Notes under the pieces: model-generated | Told to the model about the DNA's origin: nothing | The model's input: the letters and a program-made list of their open reading frames with translations, nothing else | Database searches by the model: none | Made by a program: the position numbers and the translations under genes | Shown: one piece after another, positions 9,316-18,173 of the stretch | Layout: every line of letters begins with the position of its first letter | How positions within the stretch are numbered: the stretch's first letter is position 1 | Assembly (NCBI RefSeq): GCF_002848005.1 | Contig: NZ_PKHX01000001.1 | Location: 1-64,000, forward strand | Reading direction: 5' to 3' | Length of the DNA stretch: 64,000 bases | Source: Varibaculum cambriense | Lineage (GTDB): Bacteria; Actinomycetota; Actinomycetes; Actinomycetales; Actinomycetaceae

Positions 9316-10773
9316 CTATCCCTCCAAACGGGACACGGCATTAGCGAAAGCCTCCCCACGCTGAGAATAGTTTGCAAACTGATCCCAGGAGGCACAGGCA
9401 GGCGCTAAAATCACTTTATCTCCGGGACGCGAGAGCGCGACTGCCTCGTTTACCACCGAGAACATCATGTCATCATGGGAGCTAACTTCCACTACTGGAA
9501 CCTTAGGGGCGTGCTGAGCCAATGCCTCACGCAAAGCGGAGCGATCTTCCCCGATCAGTACTACCCCCCGTAAAGTGGCAGCTATCTGGGTAACTAGCTG
9601 ATCAAAGGACTGTCCTTTAGTATCCCCACCAGCTATCCACACCACTGAGGCCGGGGGCATTCCGGATAAAGAAGCAGCCGCAGCATGGGTGTTGGTGGCT
9701 TTGGAATCATCAATCCAAGTGACCTGCGCAGCCTGACCTACGATGGCCCTTCGATGCGCCTGCGGGACGAAGCTGCGGATTCCGTCACGCACTGCCTCGG
9801 GGGCTACCCCTAGGGCTCTGGTGAGCCCAGCTGCCGCTAAAGCATCTTGGAGCACCGTAATCCCCGGCTCACCGTGGTAATAGTGAAAATCCCCCATTCC
9901 CACAAGTGCTACTGCCTCTTTATAGGGATTAGCGCTATAGGCGCGATCAATCAGCATATTTTCTACTAGACCCAACTGGTAGATATCGGGGATACCAGTA
10001 GTGAACCCGATCGCCCGACATCCTTCGGTTACGTCGGCAGCTAAGGTTAGGTCTAAGGTGCGGGAATCTTGTTGATTGTAGAGGACGGCTTTTTGGGCAC
10101 GTTCATAAACCCGCGCTTTCGCCGCGACATAGGCTGCTTCACTCCCATGCCAATCCAAATGATCCGCATCAATATTTAAACAGACTGCGGCCAGTGGCGA
10201 TAAGGAGCTAATGGTATAGAGCTGGAAGCTGGATAGTTCTACCGCTAATACTTGGGCTTTAGCCTGAGCAGCGGCTAATACCACCGGGGAGCCTACGTTT
10301 CCGACCGCTAGTGCCTCATAACCCGCAGCCTGCAAAATAGACTGGGTCATCCCGACCGTGGTGGTTTTGCCGTTGGTACCGGTAACGGTTAGCCAGGGGG
10401 TGTTTGGGCGGGAAGTAGCGGTTTTTTGGATCTGCCAAGCTAATTCGACCTCGCCCCACAGTTCCACCTGGTGTTTTTTCGCCCAAGTGAAAGCGCTATG
10501 GCGTGGAGGTACCCCGGGACTGACCACTAGCAATGAAGGATCAATCTTATCTAGCAGATCTTCCCAGTTATCTCCTTGTCCCTGATAGAACTGAGCGTGC
10601 GGGTAGTCCTGGGAGCAATTGGCCACTGCTTCTTCTTGGCCATCAATCCCATATACCTTGGCCCCCAGAGTGGAGAGCACTTCACAACAGGCTCTGCCCG
10701 ATGATCCCAGGCCGATAATACAGATGACCCGGCCTGCCCAGTTTTGGTTTGTCACTTGATTGCAACCACCCAT
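9316..10773 (-). CDS. murD: UDP-N-acetylmuramoylalanine--D-glutamate ligase
   Basis: Mur ligase of 485 residues that adds D-glutamate to UDP-MurNAc-L-Ala. The Rossmann-like N-terminal motif is IIGLGSSGRA, and the ATP loop reads TGTNGKTTTVGM. C-terminal WIDDSKATNTHA is the typical MurD segment. The ATG at 10773 overlaps mraY by 22 bases and lacks a clear ribosome-binding site. A GTG at 10755 forms a GTGA overlap with the mraY stop, as seen for ftsQ and for the ABC ATPase at 32329, so this may be the true start. Confidence 0.95.
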   Translation of the reverse strand: MGGCNQVTNQNWAGRVICIIGLGSSGRACCEVLSTLGAKVYGIDGQEEAVANCSQDYPHAQFYQGQGDNWEDLLDKIDPSLLVVSPGVPPRHSAFTWAKKHQVELWGEVELAWQIQKTATSRPNTPWLTVTGTNGKTTTVGMTQSILQAAGYEALAVGNVGSPVVLAAAQAKAQVLAVELSSFQLYTISSLSPLAAVCLNIDADHLDWHGSEAAYVAAKARVYERAQKAVLYNQQDSRTLDLTLAADVTEGCRAIGFTTGIPDIYQLGLVENMLIDRAYSANPYKEAVALVGMGDFHYYHGEPGITVLQDALAAAGLTRALGVAPEAVRDGIRSFVPQAHRRAIVGQAAQVTWIDDSKATNTHAAAASLSGMPPASVVWIAGGDTKGQSFDQLVTQIAATLRGVVLIGEDRSALREALAQHAPKVPVVEVSSHDDMMFSVVNEAVALSRPGDKVILAPACASWDQFANYSQRGEAFANAVSRLEG

Positions 10774-11864
10774 TCTGCGTAGAACAAAGCAACGCCTACA
10801 ATCGCAAACAGGCCGGCAATAATCCAGAACCTAACCACAATCGTGACTTCTTTCCAGCCTTTGAGCTCGAAATGGTGATGTAAGGGAGCCATTTTAAACA
10901 CCCGTTTACGAGTAAGCTTAAATACCCCCACCTGGATCACATCTGACATCACGATTAATACAAACAATCCGCCGATGATAACTGCCAGGAATTCGGTACG
11001 GGTCAGAATTGATAATCCTGCAAAGGCTCCGCCTAAGGCTAGAGACCCGGTATCCCCCATGAAAATTTGGGCAGGGGAAGTGTTCCACCAGAGAAAGCCG
11101 AAGCAGGCGCCCACAATCGCCAGCGAGATTATCGCCAAATCTGCAGGATCCCGCACCTCATAGCAGGCAGAAGCAACTCGGGGAGCCACGTCCACCAGCG
11201 GACAACGCTGATAATATTGCCAGGTAGCCACCCCGGTGTAGGCACCGAAAGCAAATAGGCAGGCACCCGAGGCTAAACCATCTAAACCATCGGTGAGGTT
11301 TACTCCATTTGACCAGGCCGCAATCAAGAAGTTAGCCCACAGAGCGAATAAAATAAACGCCACCACAGTCCCAGCGATCGCTAAATCTAGTCCACTAACG
11401 TCGCGTACCACCGAAATCTTAGTAGAGGCCGGGGTGATAGCAATCCCAGATTCGTCGCGGCGGGGAAATAGCAGTGCCAACACTCCGAAAGTGGTTCCTA
11501 CTGCCAGTTGTCCCACAATCTTTGCCCAGGGAGTTAATCCCAGGGAGCGTTGACGCGAGATTTTGATGTAGTCATCAAGGAAACCGATCAGCCCTAGCCC
11601 CAATATCAGTAGCATCAGCAGCCAACCAGAGGGCGAGGGAAATGTCCATGAAGCGAGGTGCGCTGCCACCCAGCCGCAAACGGTCGCCAAAATGATGACC
11701 AGTCCCCCCATCGTGGGAGTGCCGCGCTTAGTGTAATGCGCAGTAGGACCATCTTTGCGAATGAACTGGCCGTATTGGTGTTTACGCAATACGCGAATCA
11801 GTACCGGGGTTCCTACCAGCGATACTATTAGGGAGGTTAATAGCGATATTCCTAAAGGCACCAT
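10752..11864 (-). CDS. mraY: Phospho-MurNAc-pentapeptide transferase
   Basis: Integral membrane enzyme of 370 residues with about ten membrane segments. It transfers phospho-MurNAc-pentapeptide to undecaprenyl phosphate, making lipid I. Catalytic aspartate motifs are seen as FLDDYIKI and NLTDGLDGLASG, and the C-terminal APLHHHFELKGW motif is a MraY signature. Its ATG overlaps the murF stop by one base (TAATG), consistent with coupling. Confidence 0.97.
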   Translation of the reverse strand: MVPLGISLLTSLIVSLVGTPVLIRVLRKHQYGQFIRKDGPTAHYTKRGTPTMGGLVIILATVCGWVAAHLASWTFPSPSGWLLMLLILGLGLIGFLDDYIKISRQRSLGLTPWAKIVGQLAVGTTFGVLALLFPRRDESGIAITPASTKISVVRDVSGLDLAIAGTVVAFILFALWANFLIAAWSNGVNLTDGLDGLASGACLFAFGAYTGVATWQYYQRCPLVDVAPRVASACYEVRDPADLAIISLAIVGACFGFLWWNTSPAQIFMGDTGSLALGGAFAGLSILTRTEFLAVIIGGLFVLIVMSDVIQVGVFKLTRKRVFKMAPLHHHFELKGWKEVTIVVRFWIIAGLFAIVGVALFYAEWVVAIK

Positions 11865-13396
11865 TAGCTTTCGCTACCTCCTGTTAAGGCTTCTGAAATT
11901 TTCCAGACCCCAGATCCGTTTGAGCCCTTAATTAATACCGTATCGCCGGGAGCTAGAACCTGCCTAACCACTCTAAGTGCCTCCTCGACGTTTTCGCAGT
12001 GTTGCGCTTCGGCGTGGTCTAAAACAGTCTGGTAAATCGGGGTGGCTTCCGACCCCACCGTAACCACTACCGCTATTCCCGCTGCAATACACGCCTGCCC
12101 TACCAGGCGGTGGTGATCCGCTGAATCTGCTCCCAACTCGAGCATTTCTCCCAGGACTGCCACCGCACGTCCTCTTCCCTTAGCTTGCGCCAGTGTCTTT
12201 AAGGTGGCGATCCCGGAACGCATAGAATCCAAGTTCGCATTATAGGAGTCATCGATCACTGTGATCTCAGATTCAATTTCCCGCACGTCTAGACGGTGCT
12301 GCGACAAGGGACGGGCATTTTCGAGGACGCGGGCAGTCTCGCTAAGGGACACCCCCAACTCGGTGGCAGCGGTAACTGCTGCCAATGCGTTAGACACATT
12401 ATGCCGGCCTACCAGTCCTAACTTCACTTTAATGGCTTCTGTTCCGCGGGTCATCCAGAAGGTGGCGTGACCATCACTGTCTACTGCGACTTGGGAGGCG
12501 TAAACTCCCCTGGTAGTGGCAGATTCTTCTACAGTTTCCTCTGGTTTTAGCTCTCCGAAGTAGCGAATCTGTTTTCCGGAAGCCATTTGACGTACCCGGT
12601 CATCCCCACAGTTCAAGATAGCCAGCGAGGGAGCAGATTTTTCTGAGGGAGGTTCCTCGCGATAACCATCTTGCTGAAATACTAGGCGGGCTTGCTTTGC
12701 TGCCGGACTTAAAGGCCAGTAACGTTTGCCGTCAAAGTTTCGCAGTCCCCAAAGGAGCTCTGCTTTGGCTTGCGCAAGCCCCTCGATGCTGCCGAATCCT
12801 CCCAGATGCGCATGTCCTACCATCAGCTCAATCGCCATATCCAAGGGGGCGATTTCAGTTAGCAAGGCCAAGTGCCCCGGTCCAGAAGCTCCCATCTCTA
12901 GAACTAGAAAATCCGTAGTTTCATCAGCTCGCAGGATGGTTAGGGGCACCCCGACCTCGTTATTGTAGGACTTCTCAGGCGCCACTACCTGGCCTTTTAG
13001 CTGCAGCAGACTGGCTAATAAATCCTTGGTGGTAGTTTTACCGGCTGACCCGGTAATCCCTACGCACACCGGCCTTTTCCCACTCCCTTTTTGCCTTAAT
13101 GCTGCTAAATGAGCGTGCGCTAGCCATCCGAGCGCGCGGGTTGCTTCCGGAACTTGCACATAGGGAATACCTACCTGTTCAGCAGGCTCTTTCCGCTCTA
13201 CGAGGGCAGCAGCTGCCCCTGCCCGCAAAGCACTTTCCAGGTAGTCATGCCCATCGGAATTTTCTCCACGACGAGCTACATACAAATCTCCTGGCGCTAC
13301 CTCGCGGGAGTCGGTAACTACCCGACCCTCAATGATAGTTTCTGAATTCTTACACGGCTGGTTCAGGGCTTCAGCAATCCAACCCAGTGTCCACAT
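11864..13396 (-). CDS. murF: UDP-MurNAc-tripeptide--D-Ala-D-Ala ligase
   Basis: Mur ligase of 510 residues that adds the D-Ala-D-Ala dipeptide to the muramyl tripeptide. The ATP loop reads GITGSAGKTTTKDLL, followed by the NNEVGVPLT motif of MurF. The conserved IDDSYNANLDSM segment lies in the C-terminal part. At 510 residues it is slightly longer than the E. coli enzyme. It directly follows ftsI (39-base gap); in most dcw clusters murE lies between these two. Confidence 0.95.
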   Translation of the reverse strand: MWTLGWIAEALNQPCKNSETIIEGRVVTDSREVAPGDLYVARRGENSDGHDYLESALRAGAAAALVERKEPAEQVGIPYVQVPEATRALGWLAHAHLAALRQKGSGKRPVCVGITGSAGKTTTKDLLASLLQLKGQVVAPEKSYNNEVGVPLTILRADETTDFLVLEMGASGPGHLALLTEIAPLDMAIELMVGHAHLGGFGSIEGLAQAKAELLWGLRNFDGKRYWPLSPAAKQARLVFQQDGYREEPPSEKSAPSLAILNCGDDRVRQMASGKQIRYFGELKPEETVEESATTRGVYASQVAVDSDGHATFWMTRGTEAIKVKLGLVGRHNVSNALAAVTAATELGVSLSETARVLENARPLSQHRLDVREIESEITVIDDSYNANLDSMRSGIATLKTLAQAKGRGRAVAVLGEMLELGADSADHHRLVGQACIAAGIAVVVTVGSEATPIYQTVLDHAEAQHCENVEEALRVVRQVLAPGDTVLIKGSNGSGVWKISEALTGGSES

Positions 13397-13435
13397 TTGT
13401 CCGCTCCTACTTCCAAGTTCTTCTTCTAAGGATAG

Positions 13436-15382
13436 CTAGTGCGCGTTGATTGGATAAAGCTGCGGCTTAGTGCTGGAGGGGGGAACATCCAGCAAAGTTA
13501 AAGCTTGCGCTGCTACCTGCGAAAATACCGGACCGGCTACTACCCCTCCATAAATTCCTGATTTTGGCTGATAGATAATCACCGATACTGCGATCTCGGG
13601 ATTCTCCGCCGGTGCCAAACCGACAAACGAGGCAACTACGCCTTGGGAGCCTCCCCGGCCAGAAATAATTTCACTGGTACCCGTTTTACCGGCACTGCGA
13701 TAACCGGGGATCTGCGCTTTCTTAGCAGTTCCTTCATCACTAGTTACCGATTCCATCATCCGCACCAAAGTGGCGGCTGCGTTCTGATCTAACCTTTGGG
13801 TGGCCGCCGGAACTTTTACTTTTTCAGGAATTCCCTGGGGGTCTTCATATTCGGAAATCATCCGGGGTGCAATATAGACCCCATGGTTAGCGATAGTAGA
13901 GATAAGCGCAGATATTTGTAGCGGGGTGCAAGCCATCCCCTGACCAAACATAGTGGTCATCCGCTGGCGGGGATCCCAATTTTGGGGACTGCCAATTATC
14001 CCTGCAGATTCACCTGGCATTTCAATGCCGGTTTTTTGCCCCAAACCCAAAGCTTTCATCATTTGATATCGCTGCTGATCGGTGACCATTTGCCCAATTT
14101 GAACCGTACCGGTATTGGAGGATTCAGCCAATACCCCCGAGGCCGTTAAGTTCATGGTGGGATGGGGATGGGAATCTCTAAACGACTGACCGGCGATAGT
14201 GATCTTATCTGGAGAGCTCACCGGGGTTAACGGGGTGATTTTCTTCTGTTCCAAGGCGGTAGCAAAAGTCACCAGTTTGCCACTAGAACCCGGTTCATAA
14301 GTATATTGCACCGCCCGTGATCCAGTGGTTCCCGAAGTTCGCTTACGAACCTGCTCGGGAGGTTCGTTTCCAGAATCTGCCAACGCTAAGATCTGCCCGG
14401 TACCTACTCGCTGTACAATCGCGGTTCCCCAGGCAGCCCCAAAATCCGCGACCTGTTTATTTACCAAGCCTTCCGCGGTGTTCTGTAGATCCGCATCAAT
14501 CGTTAACCGCACGGTTTTACCGGGAGTGGCGGTCTGTAAAACATCGGTTCCCCCCGGGATGACTTGCCCGGAAGGAGATATCTCCGCCACCCGCTTGCCC
14601 GGAACTCCTGCCAGCTGCTTATTTTGGGTAGCCTCAATACCTGCCTGCCCAACTTGTTCAAAATCAGTGAATCCTAAAATCGAAGATGCGGTGGGGCCAT
14701 TAGGGTATTGCCGCTGGTAGCGTAGTTCACCATCGATACCATCGATTTTTAGTTTTCGGATCTTCCGCCAATTCTGAGCGCTAACATTTTTAGCGAGGTA
14801 GACGAAACCTCTGTTTCCCACCATTTTCCCCCCGAGCACTGCCGGGTTCATATCCAGAATTGGTGCCAGCTGTCGGGCCGCTTCGGCGGCTCCGGTTCCT
14901 ACCACTTTCTTGCGATTACGAGGGTCGCGGAGTTTAGTTTTATCGGTAACGATCTTTCCGTCCGGGGAAAAAATTTCGTGATGCACATAATTTTTTACCA
15001 GCATCTGGTTAACTGATACGTTATAGACCTCGATCGAGGTGGCCAGCACCGTTCCTTTTCTATCGACAATGTCTCCCCGCTTAGAGACAATCTCAGCGGA
15101 AACAGTCCGCGCTTGTCTGGCCTCGTCAGCAAGAGCGGGGGCTTGTACTACCTGCAAATCGAATAACCTGGCGCTACACAGCACCAGTAGAAAGGCCACT
15201 ATCACTAGTAGCAGCCTCCCACGCTTACCAGCTGCCTTACTCGCTCCCCGGCTGTTTACGATCCCCGTAGAAATGAAGTCGCTTCCCGCTTGTTTTCGAG
15301 ATTGTCCCTGGTCAGCAAGAGTTTTCTGTTTTAGCGAAGAAGCGCTCTTCGCCGGCGAATACCTTCGCTTCTTCCCTACCAT
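13436..15382 (-). CDS. ftsI: Class B penicillin-binding protein FtsI (PBP3-like)
   Basis: Septal transpeptidase of 648 residues. A basic cytoplasmic tail is followed by one membrane segment at about residues 56-72, a PBP dimerisation domain and the transpeptidase domain. Active-site motifs are SSGK with Ser366 and Lys369, SSN at 421-423 and KTG at 566-568. It cross-links septal peptidoglycan with FtsW. The ATG is preceded by AGAGG. It follows ftsL by 9 bases in the operon. No C-terminal PASTA repeat is visible. Confidence 0.95.
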   Translation of the reverse strand: MVGKKRRYSPAKSASSLKQKTLADQGQSRKQAGSDFISTGIVNSRGASKAAGKRGRLLLVIVAFLLVLCSARLFDLQVVQAPALADEARQARTVSAEIVSKRGDIVDRKGTVLATSIEVYNVSVNQMLVKNYVHHEIFSPDGKIVTDKTKLRDPRNRKKVVGTGAAEAARQLAPILDMNPAVLGGKMVGNRGFVYLAKNVSAQNWRKIRKLKIDGIDGELRYQRQYPNGPTASSILGFTDFEQVGQAGIEATQNKQLAGVPGKRVAEISPSGQVIPGGTDVLQTATPGKTVRLTIDADLQNTAEGLVNKQVADFGAAWGTAIVQRVGTGQILALADSGNEPPEQVRKRTSGTTGSRAVQYTYEPGSSGKLVTFATALEQKKITPLTPVSSPDKITIAGQSFRDSHPHPTMNLTASGVLAESSNTGTVQIGQMVTDQQRYQMMKALGLGQKTGIEMPGESAGIIGSPQNWDPRQRMTTMFGQGMACTPLQISALISTIANHGVYIAPRMISEYEDPQGIPEKVKVPAATQRLDQNAAATLVRMMESVTSDEGTAKKAQIPGYRSAGKTGTSEIISGRGGSQGVVASFVGLAPAENPEIAVSVIIYQPKSGIYGGVVAGPVFSQVAAQALTLLDVPPSSTKPQLYPINAH

Positions 15383-15391
15383 TGACCTCTA

Positions 15392-15814
15392 TTATTCCTT
15401 AGCTACCGGAACTGGAGGAGTTCCTCCTTCAATCTTGCTTGTTTTTAGGGTAACGTATCCAGTCTCTCCCGCTGGGACATACCCGGCATCCAGGGCAGCT
15501 TTCCGTACCTTCTCGGGGCTAGACTTTAAGTTCACCTGGGACTGTACCCGTTGGTTATCTTCTTTTAGTTGCGTTAATTGCACCTGGTCTTCATGAATCT
15601 GGTAGGAAATCATCGCTAGTTGGGTATTAATCAGCATTGGGGAAACGATCAGGGCAACTAAAAGTAAAGCAGCAGCCACAATTTTCGCCATCAGGGGGGA
15701 GCGTTTTTTAAGCGTCTGCTCCTCGCCAACAACTCGTAAGCGAGCCGCATTCCCGGCGCGAACTGGTCGACGACGAGTGGGCGATGTTTGTCTGAGGGCG
15801 GCGGAGTTAGGCAT
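15392..15814 (-). CDS. ftsL: FtsL-like septum protein
   Basis: Small bitopic protein of 140 residues. Residues 1-42 are basic and cytoplasmic, a membrane segment lies at about 43-64, and a short coiled-coil-like stretch follows (about 70-95, with regular Leu and Val and many Gln and Glu). This layout and the position between rsmH and ftsI fit actinobacterial FtsL, which joins FtsQ and DivIC in the divisome. Sequence conservation of FtsL is low, so the call rests mainly on topology and context. It overlaps rsmH by 8 bases. Confidence 0.8.
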   Translation of the reverse strand: MPNSAALRQTSPTRRRPVRAGNAARLRVVGEEQTLKKRSPLMAKIVAAALLLVALIVSPMLINTQLAMISYQIHEDQVQLTQLKEDNQRVQSQVNLKSSPEKVRKAALDAGYVPAGETGYVTLKTSKIEGGTPPVPVAKE

Positions 15815-16802
15815 GGTATTCCCGGGTCCTTTCTGCGGGCTCGCTTAACTTGGTAATCGCCCGCAACCGCACCGATGCGGCACGAGGATTATTGGATATT
15901 TCGGTTTTTCCGGCTTTTTCGGCTCCATTGATCAACAATTGGAAAGTTTTTTCTTCCGCTAATGGAACCCCGTTTAGAGTCGAGGGCGCAACTACCTGCT
16001 GAAATGCCTGTTTAACTATCCGGTCTTCTAGGGATTGGTAAGCTTCCACTACCATCACCCCACCGGGTGCCAGGCTGTCCAGGGCAACGGGGATCGCCCG
16101 CTTAAGGATACTTAACTCTTTATTTACTGCTATCCGTAGTGCCTGGAAGGTTCTCTTGGCCGGATTCCCCCCGGTGCGACGCGCCGGAGCGGGGATGGCC
16201 TCGCGCACGATTTCCACTAACTGCGCCGAGGAAGTAAGTGGAGTTTCTTCTCGTACCCTTACTATTTCCCGAGCAATCCGGGCAGCAAACTTTTCTTCTC
16301 CGGCCTCGCGCAAAATTTTTGCAAGCTCCACGTCGGAGAGCTCTGCCAACAAATCGGCCGCAGTTTTACCACCGCTTTGATCCATGCGCATATCTAGATC
16401 AGCATCGCGCGCATAGCTAAAACCGCGCGCCACATCATCGAGCTGCAGCGAAGAGACCCCCAAATCCATCAGAATCCCACCTAAAGGATAGGCATCGTCC
16501 TCGTAGGCAGCTGCCACTTGCCCGATAGCATCGTAGGTAGCATGTACCGCCGTAAATCTGGAGGAGTACTCTCGTAAGCGTCTGCTGGCGCTGGCTAGTG
16601 CCTGTTTATCCCGGTCGATTCCGATTAGATGCACCTGGGGATAGGTCTGCAGAATAAGTTCGCTATGGCCTCCTAGTCCTAACGTGCCGTCAATCACCAG
16701 GGCACGCCCCTGCTGTCCCGCTTGCTCAATTCCCTGCCCCAAAAGCTCGATGCAGCGCGCAGCTAGCACCGGCTGATGAGTGAAATTAGTGTTTGGGAAC
16801 AT
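15807..16802 (-). CDS. rsmH: 16S rRNA m4C1402 methyltransferase RsmH
   Basis: SAM-dependent methyltransferase of 331 residues (formerly MraW) that N4-methylates C1402 in the ribosomal P site. The HQPVLAARCIELL N-terminus, the SAM motif IDGTLGLGGHSELIL and the LDLGVSSLQLDDVARGFSY-like block (here MDLGVSSLQLD) are typical. It is the second gene of the dcw operon, 118 bases after mraZ. No separate promoter was recognised in that gap. Confidence 0.96.
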   Translation of the reverse strand: MFPNTNFTHQPVLAARCIELLGQGIEQAGQQGRALVIDGTLGLGGHSELILQTYPQVHLIGIDRDKQALASASRRLREYSSRFTAVHATYDAIGQVAAAYEDDAYPLGGILMDLGVSSLQLDDVARGFSYARDADLDMRMDQSGGKTAADLLAELSDVELAKILREAGEEKFAARIAREIVRVREETPLTSSAQLVEIVREAIPAPARRTGGNPAKRTFQALRIAVNKELSILKRAIPVALDSLAPGGVMVVEAYQSLEDRIVKQAFQQVVAPSTLNGVPLAEEKTFQLLINGAEKAGKTEISNNPRAASVRLRAITKLSEPAERTREYHA

Positions 16803-16920
16803 GGTTTCCTTTGGAAGGTGGGACAGTTTGGGAAAAATCTGGAAGACCAGGGCTCTCCCCGACGATCTGCTACCGGGGAAGAGGCATCAGAGCATTCGGG
16901 AAGAGGCCAGGTTCTCCAAG

Positions 16921-17352
16921 CTAGAACATTCCAGGAATCACTTCCTCTCCGGTTTGGGCGAAAGCTTCTTCCTGCTCAGCTAAATACTGGTTCCAAGCCT
17001 GGCCGTTCCAGATCTCGACTCGGGATCCGGCGCCAATAACCGCTAGTTGCTTGCCTAGATCTGCGTAAGTGCGTAGCTGGGGTGGAATCACAATCCGACC
17101 TTGCTTATCGGGGATCTCGTCGGAGGCACCGGAGAGCATTACCCGCACGTAGTCGCGACCTTGGCGGGAGGAAAGTGGAGCCCGACGTAGTTCCTGATAC
17201 ATCCGCTCAAACTCGGCTGCGGGGAAAACATAGAGACAACGATCCTGACCTCGAGTGATTACTAATCCACCCGCTAATTGATCCCGGAATTTGGCTGGAA
17301 GAATCAAGCGTCCTTTGTCGTCCATTTTGGGTTCATAGGAACCTAAAAACAT
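16921..17352 (-). CDS. mraZ: Transcriptional regulator MraZ
   Basis: MraZ of 143 residues, an AbrB-fold DNA-binding protein that controls its own dcw operon. The start [19 protein letters not shown] is the canonical beginning, and the second half repeats the fold ([15 protein letters not shown]). I place the start at 17352, because an AAGGAGGT ribosome-binding site stands just upstream. A longer reading to 17457 would run through the operator. Three TGGRG repeats upstream form the expected MraZ binding site. Confidence 0.95.
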   Translation of the reverse strand: MFLGSYEPKMDDKGRLILPAKFRDQLAGGLVITRGQDRCLYVFPAAEFERMYQELRRAPLSSRQGRDYVRVMLSGASDEIPDKQGRIVIPPQLRTYADLGKQLAVIGAGSRVEIWNGQAWNQYLAEQEEAFAQTGEEVIPGMF

Positions 17353-17694
17353 GGGCGCTACCTCCTTTCCAACCAGATAACTCCACTTTACCCCATTTTT
17401 CTCCACTATGGCGCACAATAGCGGTGTTTCTAGAAAAATAATCGCGAAAATTACCACTCTTACCTGCGAAGATTTCCCTAAAGTAAAGTGGAGTGAAAAA
17501 TTTGATTCTTATTTTTTAGAACCGGAATTGAGAGAGCTAGCCCTTTGAGACCGAGAAAGCGCAAGAAGCTACCAGTGATGACGATGGCAGAGCACGATTG
17601 CCAACCAAAGGGTGCAAAAATATCAACAAGCGTCCCAGACGCTTTTAAGCAAAATAAAATGCGAGTTTTATAAGAAAAAAGGAAGCTTAGCTAA
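17353..17694. other. mraZ leader and intergenic region
   Basis: This 342-base gap holds the MraZ operator at 17381-17410 and the leftward mraZ promoter region. The part near 17500-17690 is AT-rich and has a small perfect hairpin (AAGCGTC/GACGCTT at 17628-17644) followed by TT on the plus strand. It also holds a short open frame on the plus strand that I do not support. No gene is called. Confidence 0.6.
17381..17410 (-). promoter_or_regulatory. MraZ operator: three 10-bp direct repeats
   Basis: On the minus strand the sequence reads AGTGGAGAAA, AATGGGGTAA, AGTGGAGTTA, three adjacent 10-base units whose TGGRG cores are spaced by five bases. MraZ is known to bind TGGGN-type direct repeats with this spacing upstream of its own gene. 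The array ends about 28 bases before the mraZ ATG. A lone AGTGGAG lies on the opposite strand at 17487-17493. Confidence 0.85.
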
Positions 17695-18117
17695 CTAACG
17701 CTCACCATTGCGGCGATTCCACTTATCTTCCTGCCGTTGCTTAAAGGAACGCCGAGAGTCATTTTTATGAGCCGAAGAACGGTTATTAACGGCAGGCTTA
17801 TTGGAATTCACCCCGAAGCTAGAAAACCGCGAGTTCATCGGTAAGGTCACTGCAAAAAGCACCACTATAAACCCCGAGACTGCTACCGCAATTGCTAAAA
17901 ACTTAGAGACAGTCCAAACAGAAATCCCCACGATCAGCAGCGCAATCCCTGCCAGAATCAGCAGCGTCATCGTGGCGACCAGCTTGGGGGAAAAGTTCAG
18001 CTTCTGAGATTTTTCCGGTTCTGAACTCTTAGTAACCGAAGCTTCAGCCACGCGGACATCAGAGAATTGGCGTTCCATATCTGCGAGAATCTGTTTTTCT
18101 TTTTCAGATAGTCCCAT
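17695..18117 (-). CDS. DUF3040 family small membrane protein
   Basis: Protein of 140 residues starting MGLSEKEKQILADMERQF, the typical N-terminus of the actinobacterial DUF3040 family. Two membrane segments are seen at about 46-66 and 72-92, followed by a basic, disordered tail rich in Asn, Ser and Arg. The function of the family is unknown. It commonly stands near dcw genes and dinB in actinobacteria, as here. It is preceded by GGAGAGAAA before the ATG. Confidence 0.8.
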   Translation of the reverse strand: MGLSEKEKQILADMERQFSDVRVAEASVTKSSEPEKSQKLNFSPKLVATMTLLILAGIALLIVGISVWTVSKFLAIAVAVSGFIVVLFAVTLPMNSRFSSFGVNSNKPAVNNRSSAHKNDSRRSFKQRQEDKWNRRNGER

Positions 18118-18173
18118 GCTTTTTCTCTCCTTTCCGCGTCAATGCTTCTTCCAGCATAAAACAAAAAGCTACT

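Noticed and set aside
17545..17673. Short plus-strand frame (TTG or GTG start, about 42 codons) between mraZ and the DUF3040 gene
   Set aside because: No ribosome-binding site, no familiar sequence, and a hairpin lies inside it. Composition does not look coding.
18118..18173. SOS box in front of dinB or its neighbours
   Set aside because: No CGAAC-N4-GTTCG match in this gap or before the PAC2-dinB operon.
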